DNA of 6,502 nucleotides from an uncultured Erysipelotrichaceae bacterium (GTDB lineage Bacteria; Bacillota_I; Bacilli_A; Erysipelotrichales; Coprobacillaceae): NCBI GenBank assembly GCA_937917505.1, contig CALDMQ010000217.1, positions 1 to 6,502 on the forward strand, written 5' to 3'. Numbering within the stretch: the stretch's first letter is position 1; each line of letters opens with the position of its first letter. Below are positions 1 to 5,582 of the stretch, piece by piece. The notes under the pieces are model-generated. The model worked only from the letters and a program-made list of their open reading frames with translations. It made no database searches and had not been told where the DNA came from. The translations under genes were made by a program, and so were the position numbers.

Positions 1-7
1 TAAGCAT

Positions 8-1156
8 ATGAATATACGTTCACTTTCATGGCGTATATATAATTCACATAAGAGTTTGTTTGGAATTGTTTGTATATTAATGATAGCTCAATTTTTAATT
101 GTAGATAGTGTTGCAGAAAATATTATAGGTTTAATGGGTTATATCCCTAATGAATCTAATCATTATGAATATAAATATAATTTTAATTATTATGATGGAA
201 ATATGCTTGAAAATATTCAAGATGAGATTGTTGAAGTTCACAATATGAAATATGTGAACGAATATGACTATGATTATAGTTATCAATGGGATGTTGATGA
301 CAAGTATGGAGGTACGTTTATACAAGTTACAGATGATTTTAAGGAATATGATGGTCTGCTAGAAGAAGGTCGTTTACCTCAAAATAAAAATGAGTGTTTA
401 TATTTTCATGATACTTCAAGTCCTTGGGGTACAACAGAAGTTCAAATAGGAGATAAAGTAAAAATCGTTAAAATAAGTAATGAGAAATATGAAACAGAAA
501 TTATTGATGGAGAAGAATTTATAAAAGCAAAGGAAGAATTATATGATGAATTGAAAATTGTTGGAATTGTTTCGAGTAATTCTATTTATGAAGATTTTCA
601 AACAGATGTGAATATTGGAATAAATGATACAGGGCTTATAACTTTTGCAGATCAATTTAAAAAAGATGAAATATCTGTAGCAACAAGTTTAATTACGCAA
701 CATGATGTGTTTTTAGAAATTAATGATTCATTATTTAATGATAAAAATCAAGATGATAAATATCTATATTCATTTATGAATGGTCAAAATATATCATATA
801 AACAAAGGGCTATGAATCATGTTGTTATTATGTCTCCTATGTTAGTGATTAGTGTTGTCTTTATGTACTTTATTATAAATATATTGTTGAATAAGGTTAA
901 TAAGGATATAAATCTTATAAGATGTTTAGGGATGACGTTAAAACAGATAATGCAATTGTATTTATGCTTTGGAATCTATATGTTTATTAATTATTCATTC
1001 TTTATATGGATTCTTTGGAGACCAGGAGTATCGATAAAATATATAATAATTTATTTCATCATTGGAATAAATATTGTCATATTGATGTTATTAGCCTATA
1101 AAAAAACGGAAAAAACATTGACTTTCTATCCTACTGATGTTGAGAGATATTATTAA
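8..1156 (+). CDS. FtsX/MacB-like ABC transporter permease
   Basis: Probable inner subunit of an ABC transporter of the MacB/FtsX permease family, which export substrates or transmit conformational signals across the membrane. The 382-residue protein has the one-plus-three membrane layout: a segment at about residues 17-34, a large extracytoplasmic domain at 35-270, then segments at about 271-294, 314-337 and 343-364. Family hallmarks are visible: EGRLPQNKNE (120-129), IGDKVKI (147-153) and LKIVGIV (182-188) in the extracytoplasmic core, a cytoplasmic DINLIRCLGM loop (300-309) before the third segment, and a C-terminal YPTDVERYY like the P-x-x-x-LR end of these permeases. No ATPase is in view; the TAA at bases 1-3 could be the stop of an upstream ATPase gene. 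The ATG at 8 is plausible, but the frame stays open to the window edge and the ribosome site would lie outside, so a longer protein, or the second half of a larger permease, is not excluded. Substrate unknown. Confidence 0.75.
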   Translation: MNIRSLSWRIYNSHKSLFGIVCILMIAQFLIVDSVAENIIGLMGYIPNESNHYEYKYNFNYYDGNMLENIQDEIVEVHNMKYVNEYDYDYSYQWDVDDKYGGTFIQVTDDFKEYDGLLEEGRLPQNKNECLYFHDTSSPWGTTEVQIGDKVKIVKISNEKYETEIIDGEEFIKAKEELYDELKIVGIVSSNSIYEDFQTDVNIGINDTGLITFADQFKKDEISVATSLITQHDVFLEINDSLFNDKNQDDKYLYSFMNGQNISYKQRAMNHVVIMSPMLVISVVFMYFIINILLNKVNKDINLIRCLGMTLKQIMQLYLCFGIYMFINYSFFIWILWRPGVSIKYIIIYFIIGINIVILMLLAYKKTEKTLTFYPTDVERYY

Positions 1157-1174
1157 TGGAGGGGGAGAAAATTA

Positions 1175-1567
1175 ATGGGAAAGAAAATATGTATGGGTTT
1201 ATTTTTAGTTATTATTATATGTTTATTTGTTCAATATCAAGGACCAACAAAAAGATATATCTTTTATAATATGCTGTATGATGAAAAAGTCATCTATGAA
1301 TTAATGGATCAAAGTATTTCTTTTATAGATCAAGATGGCCTTCATATTGATGAAATTCGTTATGATGGAAGTAAGACGTTGCTTGAAGAAAAAAGAAGAA
1401 AAGATGAAAATAATGAAGAAATCATACATCTTTATATGGATATATCTACTGATTTCTTTGGTGCACCAAGTAATTGGGGAGAAAACATGACTTATAAAGA
1501 TTATGAAATTGTATTTTCTAAAAATGATAAAGGTCAATGGGAAATAATAAGTAATGGATATGGATAA
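1175..1567 (+). CDS. Small membrane-anchored protein of unknown function
   Basis: I do not recognise this 130-residue protein. Residues 4-20 form one hydrophobic segment after a short basic N-terminus (MGKK), so it is probably anchored in or secreted across the membrane, with residues 21-130 outside. A lipobox is not convincing: Cys16 is preceded by Ile, not a small residue. The outer part is polar and charged, with a Lys/Glu/Asp/Asn-rich stretch at 69-83 followed by alternating strand-like segments (EEIIHLYMDI, YKDYEIVFSK, GQWEIISNGYG). This resembles the small alpha+beta extracytoplasmic domains common in Firmicutes, but I cannot name a family. The start is fixed by a strong GGAGGGGGAG ribosome site at 1158-1167, 7 nt before the ATG. 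It begins 18 nt after the permease stop and precedes the unit's terminator, so it is probably co-transcribed with the ABC permease and may be an accessory outer-face partner; that is inference from position. Confidence 0.6.
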   Translation: MGKKICMGLFLVIIICLFVQYQGPTKRYIFYNMLYDEKVIYELMDQSISFIDQDGLHIDEIRYDGSKTLLEEKRRKDENNEEIIHLYMDISTDFFGAPSNWGENMTYKDYEIVFSKNDKGQWEIISNGYG

Positions 1568-1598
1568 AAGGGTTGTTTTCAAGCAACCTCTTTTATTT
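1566..1598 (+). terminator. Rho-independent terminator after the permease unit
   Basis: The left arm AAAAGGGTTG (1566-1575) pairs with CAACCTCTTTT (1584-1594), with one bulged T and an 8-nt loop, followed by a T-rich tail. The stem begins inside the TAA stop codon of the preceding gene. The tail runs directly into a TTGACA that may be the -35 element of the next unit. Confidence 0.8.
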
Positions 1599-1629
1599 GA
1601 CAAAATTATTGCATGAAACTATGTATAAT
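1597..1629 (+). promoter_or_regulatory. Candidate promoter for the metal exporter gene
   Basis: A perfect TTGACA (1597-1602) and a perfect TATAAT (1624-1629) precede the exporter gene. They are 21 bp apart, longer than the usual 16-18 bp for the housekeeping sigma factor. At 17 bp from TTGACA the hexamer is only TATGTA. Transcription from somewhere here is likely because a terminator lies immediately upstream. Which hexamers are used is uncertain. Confidence 0.45.
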
Positions 1630-1671
1630 AGAAAAAATATGATATAACATAAAAGAAAAGAAGGTGGAATG

Positions 1672-2514
1672 ATGTTTGAAAGCATAGGTGAAGCAGTGTA
1701 TGAGAGTTTTATCATGTTTCCTTTTTTATTTATAGCATATGTATTGATGGAATATATTGAACACAAAGGTGAATCTAAAATCACAATATATATGAAAAAG
1801 GCAAAGTCAATAGGTCCAATTCTTGGAGCTTTATTTGGTGTGATTCCTCAATGCGGTTTTTCTATTATAGCAAGTGGATTGTATTTGAATGGAAATATAA
1901 CTTTAGGAACATTGTTATCAGTGTTTATTTCTACAAGTGATGAGGCTATTCCTATACTTATTGCATATCCGTCTCGTTATCAAAGTCTCATTGTGATTGT
2001 ATTAATGAAAATTGTGTTAGGGATAATTGTTGGATACGTGATTGATTTTTTAATACAGAAGTATCATTTCAAACAATATCGTTTGAAACAATATCTACAT
2101 AAAGATTGTCATGAGGAAGTGCAACACCATTCACTTTTTTATGTAGCATTAAGGCATACAATAAAAATCTTTTTATTCATATTATTTGTGAATATTGTTT
2201 TTACAATTTTAGTGGATTTGATAGGAACAGATACATTGGCAATGATGTTGGGTAGAGGGAGTTTGTGGCAAGTATTTATAGCCGCATTATTTGGTTTTAT
2301 TCCTCATTGTGCAGCGAGTGTTATTTTAACTCAACTCTATGTGACAGGTATTGTGACATTTGCTTCTTTAAGTGCAGGATTAATAACGAGTTCTGGATTA
2401 GGATTATTGGTTTTATTAAGAATGAATACGTATAAAAAAGATGTTTTGAGAATTGTGATTATTCTTTATGGTGTGAGTGTTTTGACGGGTGTGATACTTA
2501 GTTTTATGTTTTAA
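1672..2514 (+). CDS. Putative heavy-metal/manganese exporter, ArsP_2 family membrane protein
   Basis: Polytopic membrane protein resembling the ArsP_2 family (called putative manganese transporter, arsenic efflux or 10TM heavy-metal exporter). About eight hydrophobic segments are visible in 280 residues. The N-terminus, with FPFLFIAYVLMEYIEHK at about residues 16-32, is typical of the family. The protein is an internal duplication: ALFGVIPQCGFSIIASGLYL (53-72) in the first half matches ALFGFIPHCAASVILTQLYV (205-224) in the second, giving paired P-Q-C-G and P-H-C-A motifs that probably line the transport path. A conserved-looking STSDEAIP segment (88-95) follows the first repeat. The linker between halves (about 132-153) is rich in His and Cys (HKDCHEEVQHH), a possible metal-binding loop. 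The start at 1672 is preferred because AAGGTGG (1661-1667) is 4 nt upstream of it and only 1 nt from the alternative ATG at 1669. It is a single-gene unit between two terminators. The leader is too short for a manganese riboswitch. The exact metal is unknown. Confidence 0.75.
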   Translation: MFESIGEAVYESFIMFPFLFIAYVLMEYIEHKGESKITIYMKKAKSIGPILGALFGVIPQCGFSIIASGLYLNGNITLGTLLSVFISTSDEAIPILIAYPSRYQSLIVIVLMKIVLGIIVGYVIDFLIQKYHFKQYRLKQYLHKDCHEEVQHHSLFYVALRHTIKIFLFILFVNIVFTILVDLIGTDTLAMMLGRGSLWQVFIAALFGFIPHCAASVILTQLYVTGIVTFASLSAGLITSSGLGLLVLLRMNTYKKDVLRIVIILYGVSVLTGVILSFMF

Positions 2515-2541
2515 CAGCTTTCGTGTGAAAGTTGTTTTTTT
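2513..2541 (+). terminator. Rho-independent terminator after the metal exporter
   Basis: AACAGCTTTC (2513-2522) pairs with GAAAGTTGTT (2527-2536) through a GTGT tetraloop, with a single G-U pair, followed by T through 2541. The stem starts within the TAA stop codon of the exporter gene. Confidence 0.88.
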
Positions 2542-2557
2542 ATCAAGTCAAGAAAGT

Positions 2558-2590
2558 TTGTATTGTCATTTGTATAATTATGATACAATA
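2558..2590 (+). promoter_or_regulatory. Candidate promoter region of the PHP operon with imperfect dyad
   Basis: Between the upstream terminator and the PHP gene there are two -10-like hexamers: TATAAT (2573-2578) and TACAAT (2584-2589). The second has an extended -10 form (TG-A-TACAAT, 2581-2589). No well-placed consensus -35 is seen; TTGTAT at 2558 and TTGTCA at 2563 are candidates at poor spacing (20 and 15 bp from TACAAT). The region is also an imperfect inverted repeat: TATTGTCAT (2561-2569) against ATGATACAATA (2580-2590), two bases out of register, which could be an operator. Confidence 0.4.
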
Positions 2591-2627
2591 ATAGTAATTG
2601 ATAAATAGATTTCAAAGGAGAAGACAG

Positions 2628-3530
2628 ATGGGAAGAAGTTATGTAGATTTACACATGCATAGTCATTATAGTGATGATGGTGAATATACACCGACACAAT
2701 TGGTAGATATGTGTCATGAGGCTGGAGTGAAAGTTATGGCGATTGCGGATCATAATTGGGTAAAAGCTAATGATGAGGCAACAAAATATGCTAAGGAATT
2801 GGGAATAAAATATATACCTGCAATTGAAATTGACTGTACATATCAAGGATTGAATTTACATGTTTTGGGATATGGTATTGATTATAAACAACCTATCTTT
2901 AATCAATTAGGAGAAATAATTGAAAAGCAAGAATTAACTTGTTCGTTAAAGAAATTAGAATTAACAAATGCTTTAGGTTTTGAGTTAACTCAAGATCAAT
3001 TAGATGCCCTTTCAACAAATGGTGTTTATACTGGAGAAATGTTTGGAGAAGCATTGTTAAATGATGAAAGATATCTAGATCATGAATTGTTAAAACCATA
3101 TCGTAATGGTGGTACAAGAAGTGATAATCCTTATGTGAATTTTTATTGGGATTATTATGCACAAGGAAAACCTTGTTATACTAAAATTAAATTTCCAACA
3201 TTAGAAGAAACAATTAAAATTATTCATGACAATGGGGGATTGGCCGTGTTAGCTCATCCTGGTAACAATTTAAAAGGTCGTTTTGAAATCTTTGATGAGA
3301 TGGTTGAACTTGGAATTGATGGTGTAGAAGCTTATTCAAATTATCATAGTGAGGAAGTGAATACTTATTTTGTGAATAAGGCGAAGAAACTTGATATTCT
3401 TTACACATGTGGAAGTGATTTTCATGGAAAAACAAAACCATCTATTGTATTAGGTGGGAATGGATGTGAAATTCCTGATAATGTTGAGAAATTACTTAAA
3501 AAATATCATTTAATTGAAGGTGATGTATAA
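2628..3530 (+). CDS. PHP-domain phosphoesterase, TrpH/RNase AM-like
   Basis: Cytoplasmic metal-dependent phosphoesterase of the PHP superfamily, 300 residues. Metal-binding motifs appear in order: DLHMHSHYSDD (7-17, with His9, His11 and Asp16), IADHN (39-43, Asp41/His42), AIEID (66-69 region, Glu67), NLHVLGYG (76-83, His78), VLAHPG (207-212, His210), VEAYSNYH (233-240) and CGSDFHG (261-267, Asp264/His266). This order, and the insertion between the Glu/His78 region and the AHPG motif, fit the YciV/TrpH/RnaAM group, whose studied members hydrolyse 3',5'-nucleoside bisphosphates and trim short RNA 5' ends. The substrate here is inferred only. The start at ATG 2628 is chosen because AAAGGAG (2614-2620) lies 7 nt upstream; an in-frame TTG at 2598 would add ten residues but lacks such a site. 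Its stop overlaps the next start as TAATG, so it is translationally coupled to a second PHP enzyme. Confidence 0.85.
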   Translation: MGRSYVDLHMHSHYSDDGEYTPTQLVDMCHEAGVKVMAIADHNWVKANDEATKYAKELGIKYIPAIEIDCTYQGLNLHVLGYGIDYKQPIFNQLGEIIEKQELTCSLKKLELTNALGFELTQDQLDALSTNGVYTGEMFGEALLNDERYLDHELLKPYRNGGTRSDNPYVNFYWDYYAQGKPCYTKIKFPTLEETIKIIHDNGGLAVLAHPGNNLKGRFEIFDEMVELGIDGVEAYSNYHSEEVNTYFVNKAKKLDILYTCGSDFHGKTKPSIVLGGNGCEIPDNVEKLLKKYHLIEGDV

Positions 3531-4366
3531 TGTTATGTGATTATCATGTTCATACTCATTATAGTGATGATAGTGCTTATGAAATGGAAGATGTTGTTAA
3601 AGATGCATTAGCTAAGGATATGAAAGAGATATGTTTTACAGATCATGTTGATTATGGAATTAAATGTGATTGGGATAGTGGAGAAAAGATTGAATATCGA
3701 GATGGAATGGCATTAGCGAATGTTGATTATCCAAAGTATGATGAAGAAATTCGATACCTTCAAAAGAAATATCCTGAAATCAATATTAAGATGGGAATGG
3801 AATTTGGTATGCAAGTTCATACAATTCCTCTCTATCAAAAGTTATTTCAAAAGTATCCTTTTGACTTTATTATTCTTTCTTGTCATCAAGTTGAAGATAA
3901 AGAGTTTTGGACACAAGATTTTCAAAGAGGAAAAACACAAGATCAATATCAACAACGTTACTATGAAGAAATATTAAATGTTATTCAAAAATATAAGAAT
4001 TATAGTGTTTTAGGTCATCTTGATTTAATTAAGCGTTATGATGAGAATGGTGATTATCCATTTGATAAAATCAAAAATATTATAACAAAAATATTGAAAC
4101 AGGTGATACAAGATGGGAAAGGTATTGAAATCAATACTTCATCACATCGTTATGGGTTGAAAGATTTAACTCCTTGTAGTGATATTTTAAAACTTTATAA
4201 AGATTTAGGTGGTACAATCATTACTATTGGTAGTGATTCTCATCAAAAAGAGCATCTAGGTGCTTATATTGAAGATACAAAAACTGTTCTTAAAGAGTTG
4301 GGTTTTGAATATTATTGTACATTTGAACATATGCAACCTATTTATCACTCATTAAAGGAAGAATAA
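3530..4366 (+). CDS. HisJ-family PHP phosphatase (histidinol-phosphatase-like)
   Basis: Second PHP-superfamily phosphoesterase, 278 residues, close in length to HisJ-type histidinol-phosphatases (about 270). Expected metal ligands are in place: DYHVHTHYSDD (4-14, His6, His8, Asp13), FTDH (36-39), GMEFG (89-93, Glu91), SCHQV (117-121, His119), GHLDLI (162-167, His163/Asp165) and IGSDSH (233-238, Asp236/His238). The segment from SCHQVEDKEFW to the RYYEEIL helix (about 117-149) is typical of the HisJ group, not the TrpH group. HisJ enzymes remove phosphate from L-histidinol phosphate in histidine synthesis, but no other his gene is in view, so a different sugar- or amino-alcohol phosphate is possible. 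The ATG shares its A with the TAA of the preceding PHP gene; GAAGG (3516-3520) is 9 nt upstream. The two PHP proteins share a nearly identical first motif but differ elsewhere, so they look like different subfamilies, not a recent duplication. Confidence 0.85.
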   Translation: MLCDYHVHTHYSDDSAYEMEDVVKDALAKDMKEICFTDHVDYGIKCDWDSGEKIEYRDGMALANVDYPKYDEEIRYLQKKYPEINIKMGMEFGMQVHTIPLYQKLFQKYPFDFIILSCHQVEDKEFWTQDFQRGKTQDQYQQRYYEEILNVIQKYKNYSVLGHLDLIKRYDENGDYPFDKIKNIITKILKQVIQDGKGIEINTSSHRYGLKDLTPCSDILKLYKDLGGTIITIGSDSHQKEHLGAYIEDTKTVLKELGFEYYCTFEHMQPIYHSLKEE

Positions 4367-4367
4367 C

Positions 4368-4909
4368 ATGAATTGGATAGAAGAAGTTAAAGAAAAACTA
4401 AGAAAAAGAATCAAATTCTTTTTGACAAAAAGAGTTCTTTATTACAAGACTTAATTCAAGAGTTTCCAAAACAACAAAGACAGGTTATTGTGTTATGGAC
4501 TTTTTCCTTTGTAGAAGAAAGTATACAAACTTTACTAGAAAAATATCCTGATGAAACGAGAATGCTAGAATGTTTTGAATGTGCAAAGTTATGGTCAATG
4601 GGAGAAGTGAAGATGTCTGAAGCAAGAGCAAAGATATTAGACTGTCATGTATTTGCTAAGGAAATTGATGATGAAGTTGATCAAGCACTTATCCATGCGA
4701 TAGGTCAAGGGTGTAGCACAGTTCATACAGCGGGACATGGGATAGGCTATCCTATTTATGAATTAACTGCTCTTGTGAAAAGATATGGTGTTGAAAATTG
4801 TGAAGAAATTGTGGGAGCACGTGTTAAAGAATGTTTTGCTAGATTAGCATATTATTGTAAGGAAGAATCTTTGATGCAAAGACAATGGGCAAAATTTTTA
4901 GAAAGATAG
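4368..4909 (+). pseudogene. Imm-5-like putative immunity protein, frame broken near the 5' end
   Basis: The natural start appears to be ATG 4368: it is 1 nt after the HisJ-like stop and AAAGGAAG (4354-4361) precedes it. That frame reads MNWIEEVKEKLRKR, then drifts and stops at 4452. The -1 frame is open from 4391 to the stop at 4909, so losing one base in the overlap (or a -1 shift in decoding) would join them into a 180-residue protein. The downstream part resembles the Imm-5-like 'putative immunity protein' family. Visible elements, numbered on the joined protein, are LWTFSFVEES (43-52), EKYPDETR (58-65), CAKLWSMGEV (72-81), ARAKILDCHVFAKE (86-99) and AIGQGCSTVHTAGHGIGYPI (111-130). It is predicted to be soluble and helical. 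Family function is poorly known; the name comes from computational study of toxin immunity. A GTG at 4490 could give a 139-residue truncated product, but its ribosome site is weak. A true mutation, sequencing error in a homopolymer, or programmed frameshift all remain possible. Confidence 0.65.
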
Positions 4910-4925
4910 ATTTTCTATCTTTTTT
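4902..4925 (+). terminator. Rho-independent terminator after the PHP operon
   Basis: AAAGATAG (4902-4909) pairs perfectly with CTATCTTT (4915-4922) through an ATTTT loop, followed by more T and then a T-rich stretch broken by one G and one C. The left arm ends exactly on the TAG stop codon, which is evidence that this stop is the natural end of the frameshifted gene. The stem is AT-rich, so it may be moderately efficient. Confidence 0.75.
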
Positions 4926-4955
4926 GTTTCTTTCTATAAGTATTCGTTATATACT
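4924..4955 (+). promoter_or_regulatory. Weak candidate promoter for the ECF/Cof unit
   Basis: TATACT at 4950-4955 is a good -10-like hexamer 24 nt before the S-component start codon. The -35 is poor: TTTCTT at 17 bp or TTGTTT at 20 bp. A small inverted repeat, AGTAT (4939-4943) and ATACT (4951-4955), overlaps the -10. A promoter is expected here because a terminator lies just upstream, but the sequence support is modest. I see no riboswitch; the leader is too short. Confidence 0.35.
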
Positions 4956-4979
4956 ATTATTTGTTAAGGAGGAGAATTT

Positions 4980-5582
4980 ATGAATCGAAAGGTTTTAAGA
5001 TTAGCGGTCATTGGGTTAATGGCAGCACTATCTTATATTGCGTTTACATTTTTACAAATTAAAATTCCTACACCTGCCGGTTTTACTTCTTTTCATTTAG
5101 GAAATACATTTTGTGTGTTAGCTGCTTTATTGTTAGGTGGAGTTCCTGGTGGTATTGCTGGTGCAATTGGTATGGGAATTGGGGATTTAATGGATCCTGC
5201 TTATGTGATTGTAGCACCGAAAACAATCGTTTTAAAACTATTGATAGGAATTGTGACTGGGTTGGTTGCACATCGTTTTTTTCATATCCAAGATTTAAAA
5301 GGTAAGAAATTATATAAAGCTGTGTTTATTTCTGCTTTGGCAGGAATGTTAACAAATATTTTCTTAGAACCTTTTATTTCTTATTTTTATACTGCCTATT
5401 TGTTAGGTGCACCCCAAGATGCATCAAGAGCATTAGCGTCATGGAATGCTATGACAACAAGCGTGAATGGAATTTTAACAGTTATTGTTTCATCATTGTT
5501 ATATATCACAATACAACCAAGATTGAAGAATCAAGGGATTTTAAAGAAACTTGCACCTCAAAGGAGAAAAAAATATGAATAA
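4980..5582 (+). CDS. ECF transporter S component (substrate-binding membrane subunit)
   Basis: Membrane protein of 200 residues matching the S components of energy-coupling factor transporters, which bind a vitamin or other micronutrient and dock on a shared EcfA-EcfA'-EcfT module for uptake. About six hydrophobic segments are visible. Features seen are a small-residue-rich first helix (AVIGLMAALSYIAFTF, 9-24) of the kind that contacts EcfT, the loop IKIPTPAGFTSFHLGN (27-42), and a glycine-rich LLLGGVPGGIAGAIGMGIGD (50-69) ahead of KTIVLKLLIGIVTGLVAH (81-98). These fit the ECF-ribofla_trS/DUF1393-like group, whose members take up HMP, riboflavin, pyridoxine-type or unknown substrates; the substrate cannot be read from sequence. 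AAGGAGGAG (4966-4974), 5 nt upstream of the ATG, fixes the start. The C-terminal tail is strongly basic. The last 8 nt overlap the start of a Cof-type phosphatase gene, suggesting joint salvage of a phosphorylated cofactor. The ATPase/EcfT module is not nearby, as usual for group II systems. Confidence 0.85.
   Translation: MNRKVLRLAVIGLMAALSYIAFTFLQIKIPTPAGFTSFHLGNTFCVLAALLLGGVPGGIAGAIGMGIGDLMDPAYVIVAPKTIVLKLLIGIVTGLVAHRFFHIQDLKGKKLYKAVFISALAGMLTNIFLEPFISYFYTAYLLGAPQDASRALASWNAMTTSVNGILTVIVSSLLYITIQPRLKNQGILKKLAPQRRKKYE

Noticed and set aside
1603..1671. A manganese (yybP-ykoY) riboswitch in front of the putative manganese exporter.
   Set aside because: Only about 40 nt separate the likely -10 from the start codon, far too short, and no terminator or characteristic loops are present.
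1301..1784. Antisense frames of 60-100 codons opposite the small anchored protein and the start of the exporter.
   Set aside because: They are low-complexity Ile/Phe/Tyr-rich reverse reads of AT-rich coding DNA, and one crosses a clear terminator and promoter.
2598..2627. An upstream TTG start giving a 310-residue PHP protein.
   Set aside because: It has no ribosome site, and the ten extra codons run through the AAAGGAG that serves the ATG at 2628.
3720..3977. An 85-codon + strand frame inside the HisJ-like gene.
   Set aside because: It lies wholly within a gene with intact catalytic motifs in another frame and shows no recognisable domain or ribosome site.
2628..4366. A recent tandem duplication of the two PHP genes because of the shared HYSDD motif.
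   Set aside because: Apart from the superfamily metal motifs the proteins differ in spacing and sequence and belong to different PHP subfamilies.
4402..4408. A classical dnaX-type slippery site (A AAA AAG) at the frame break.
   Set aside because: Only five A precede the G and the upstream frame reads AGA AAA AGA, so both tRNAs cannot re-pair cleanly after a -1 slip. It is kept only as a weak alternative.
4422..4456. TTGACA at 4422-4427 as a promoter for the downstream part of the immunity-like gene.
   Set aside because: No -10-like hexamer sits 16-18 bp downstream (CAAGAC there). The site is inside coding sequence and explained by Phe-Asp-Lys codons.
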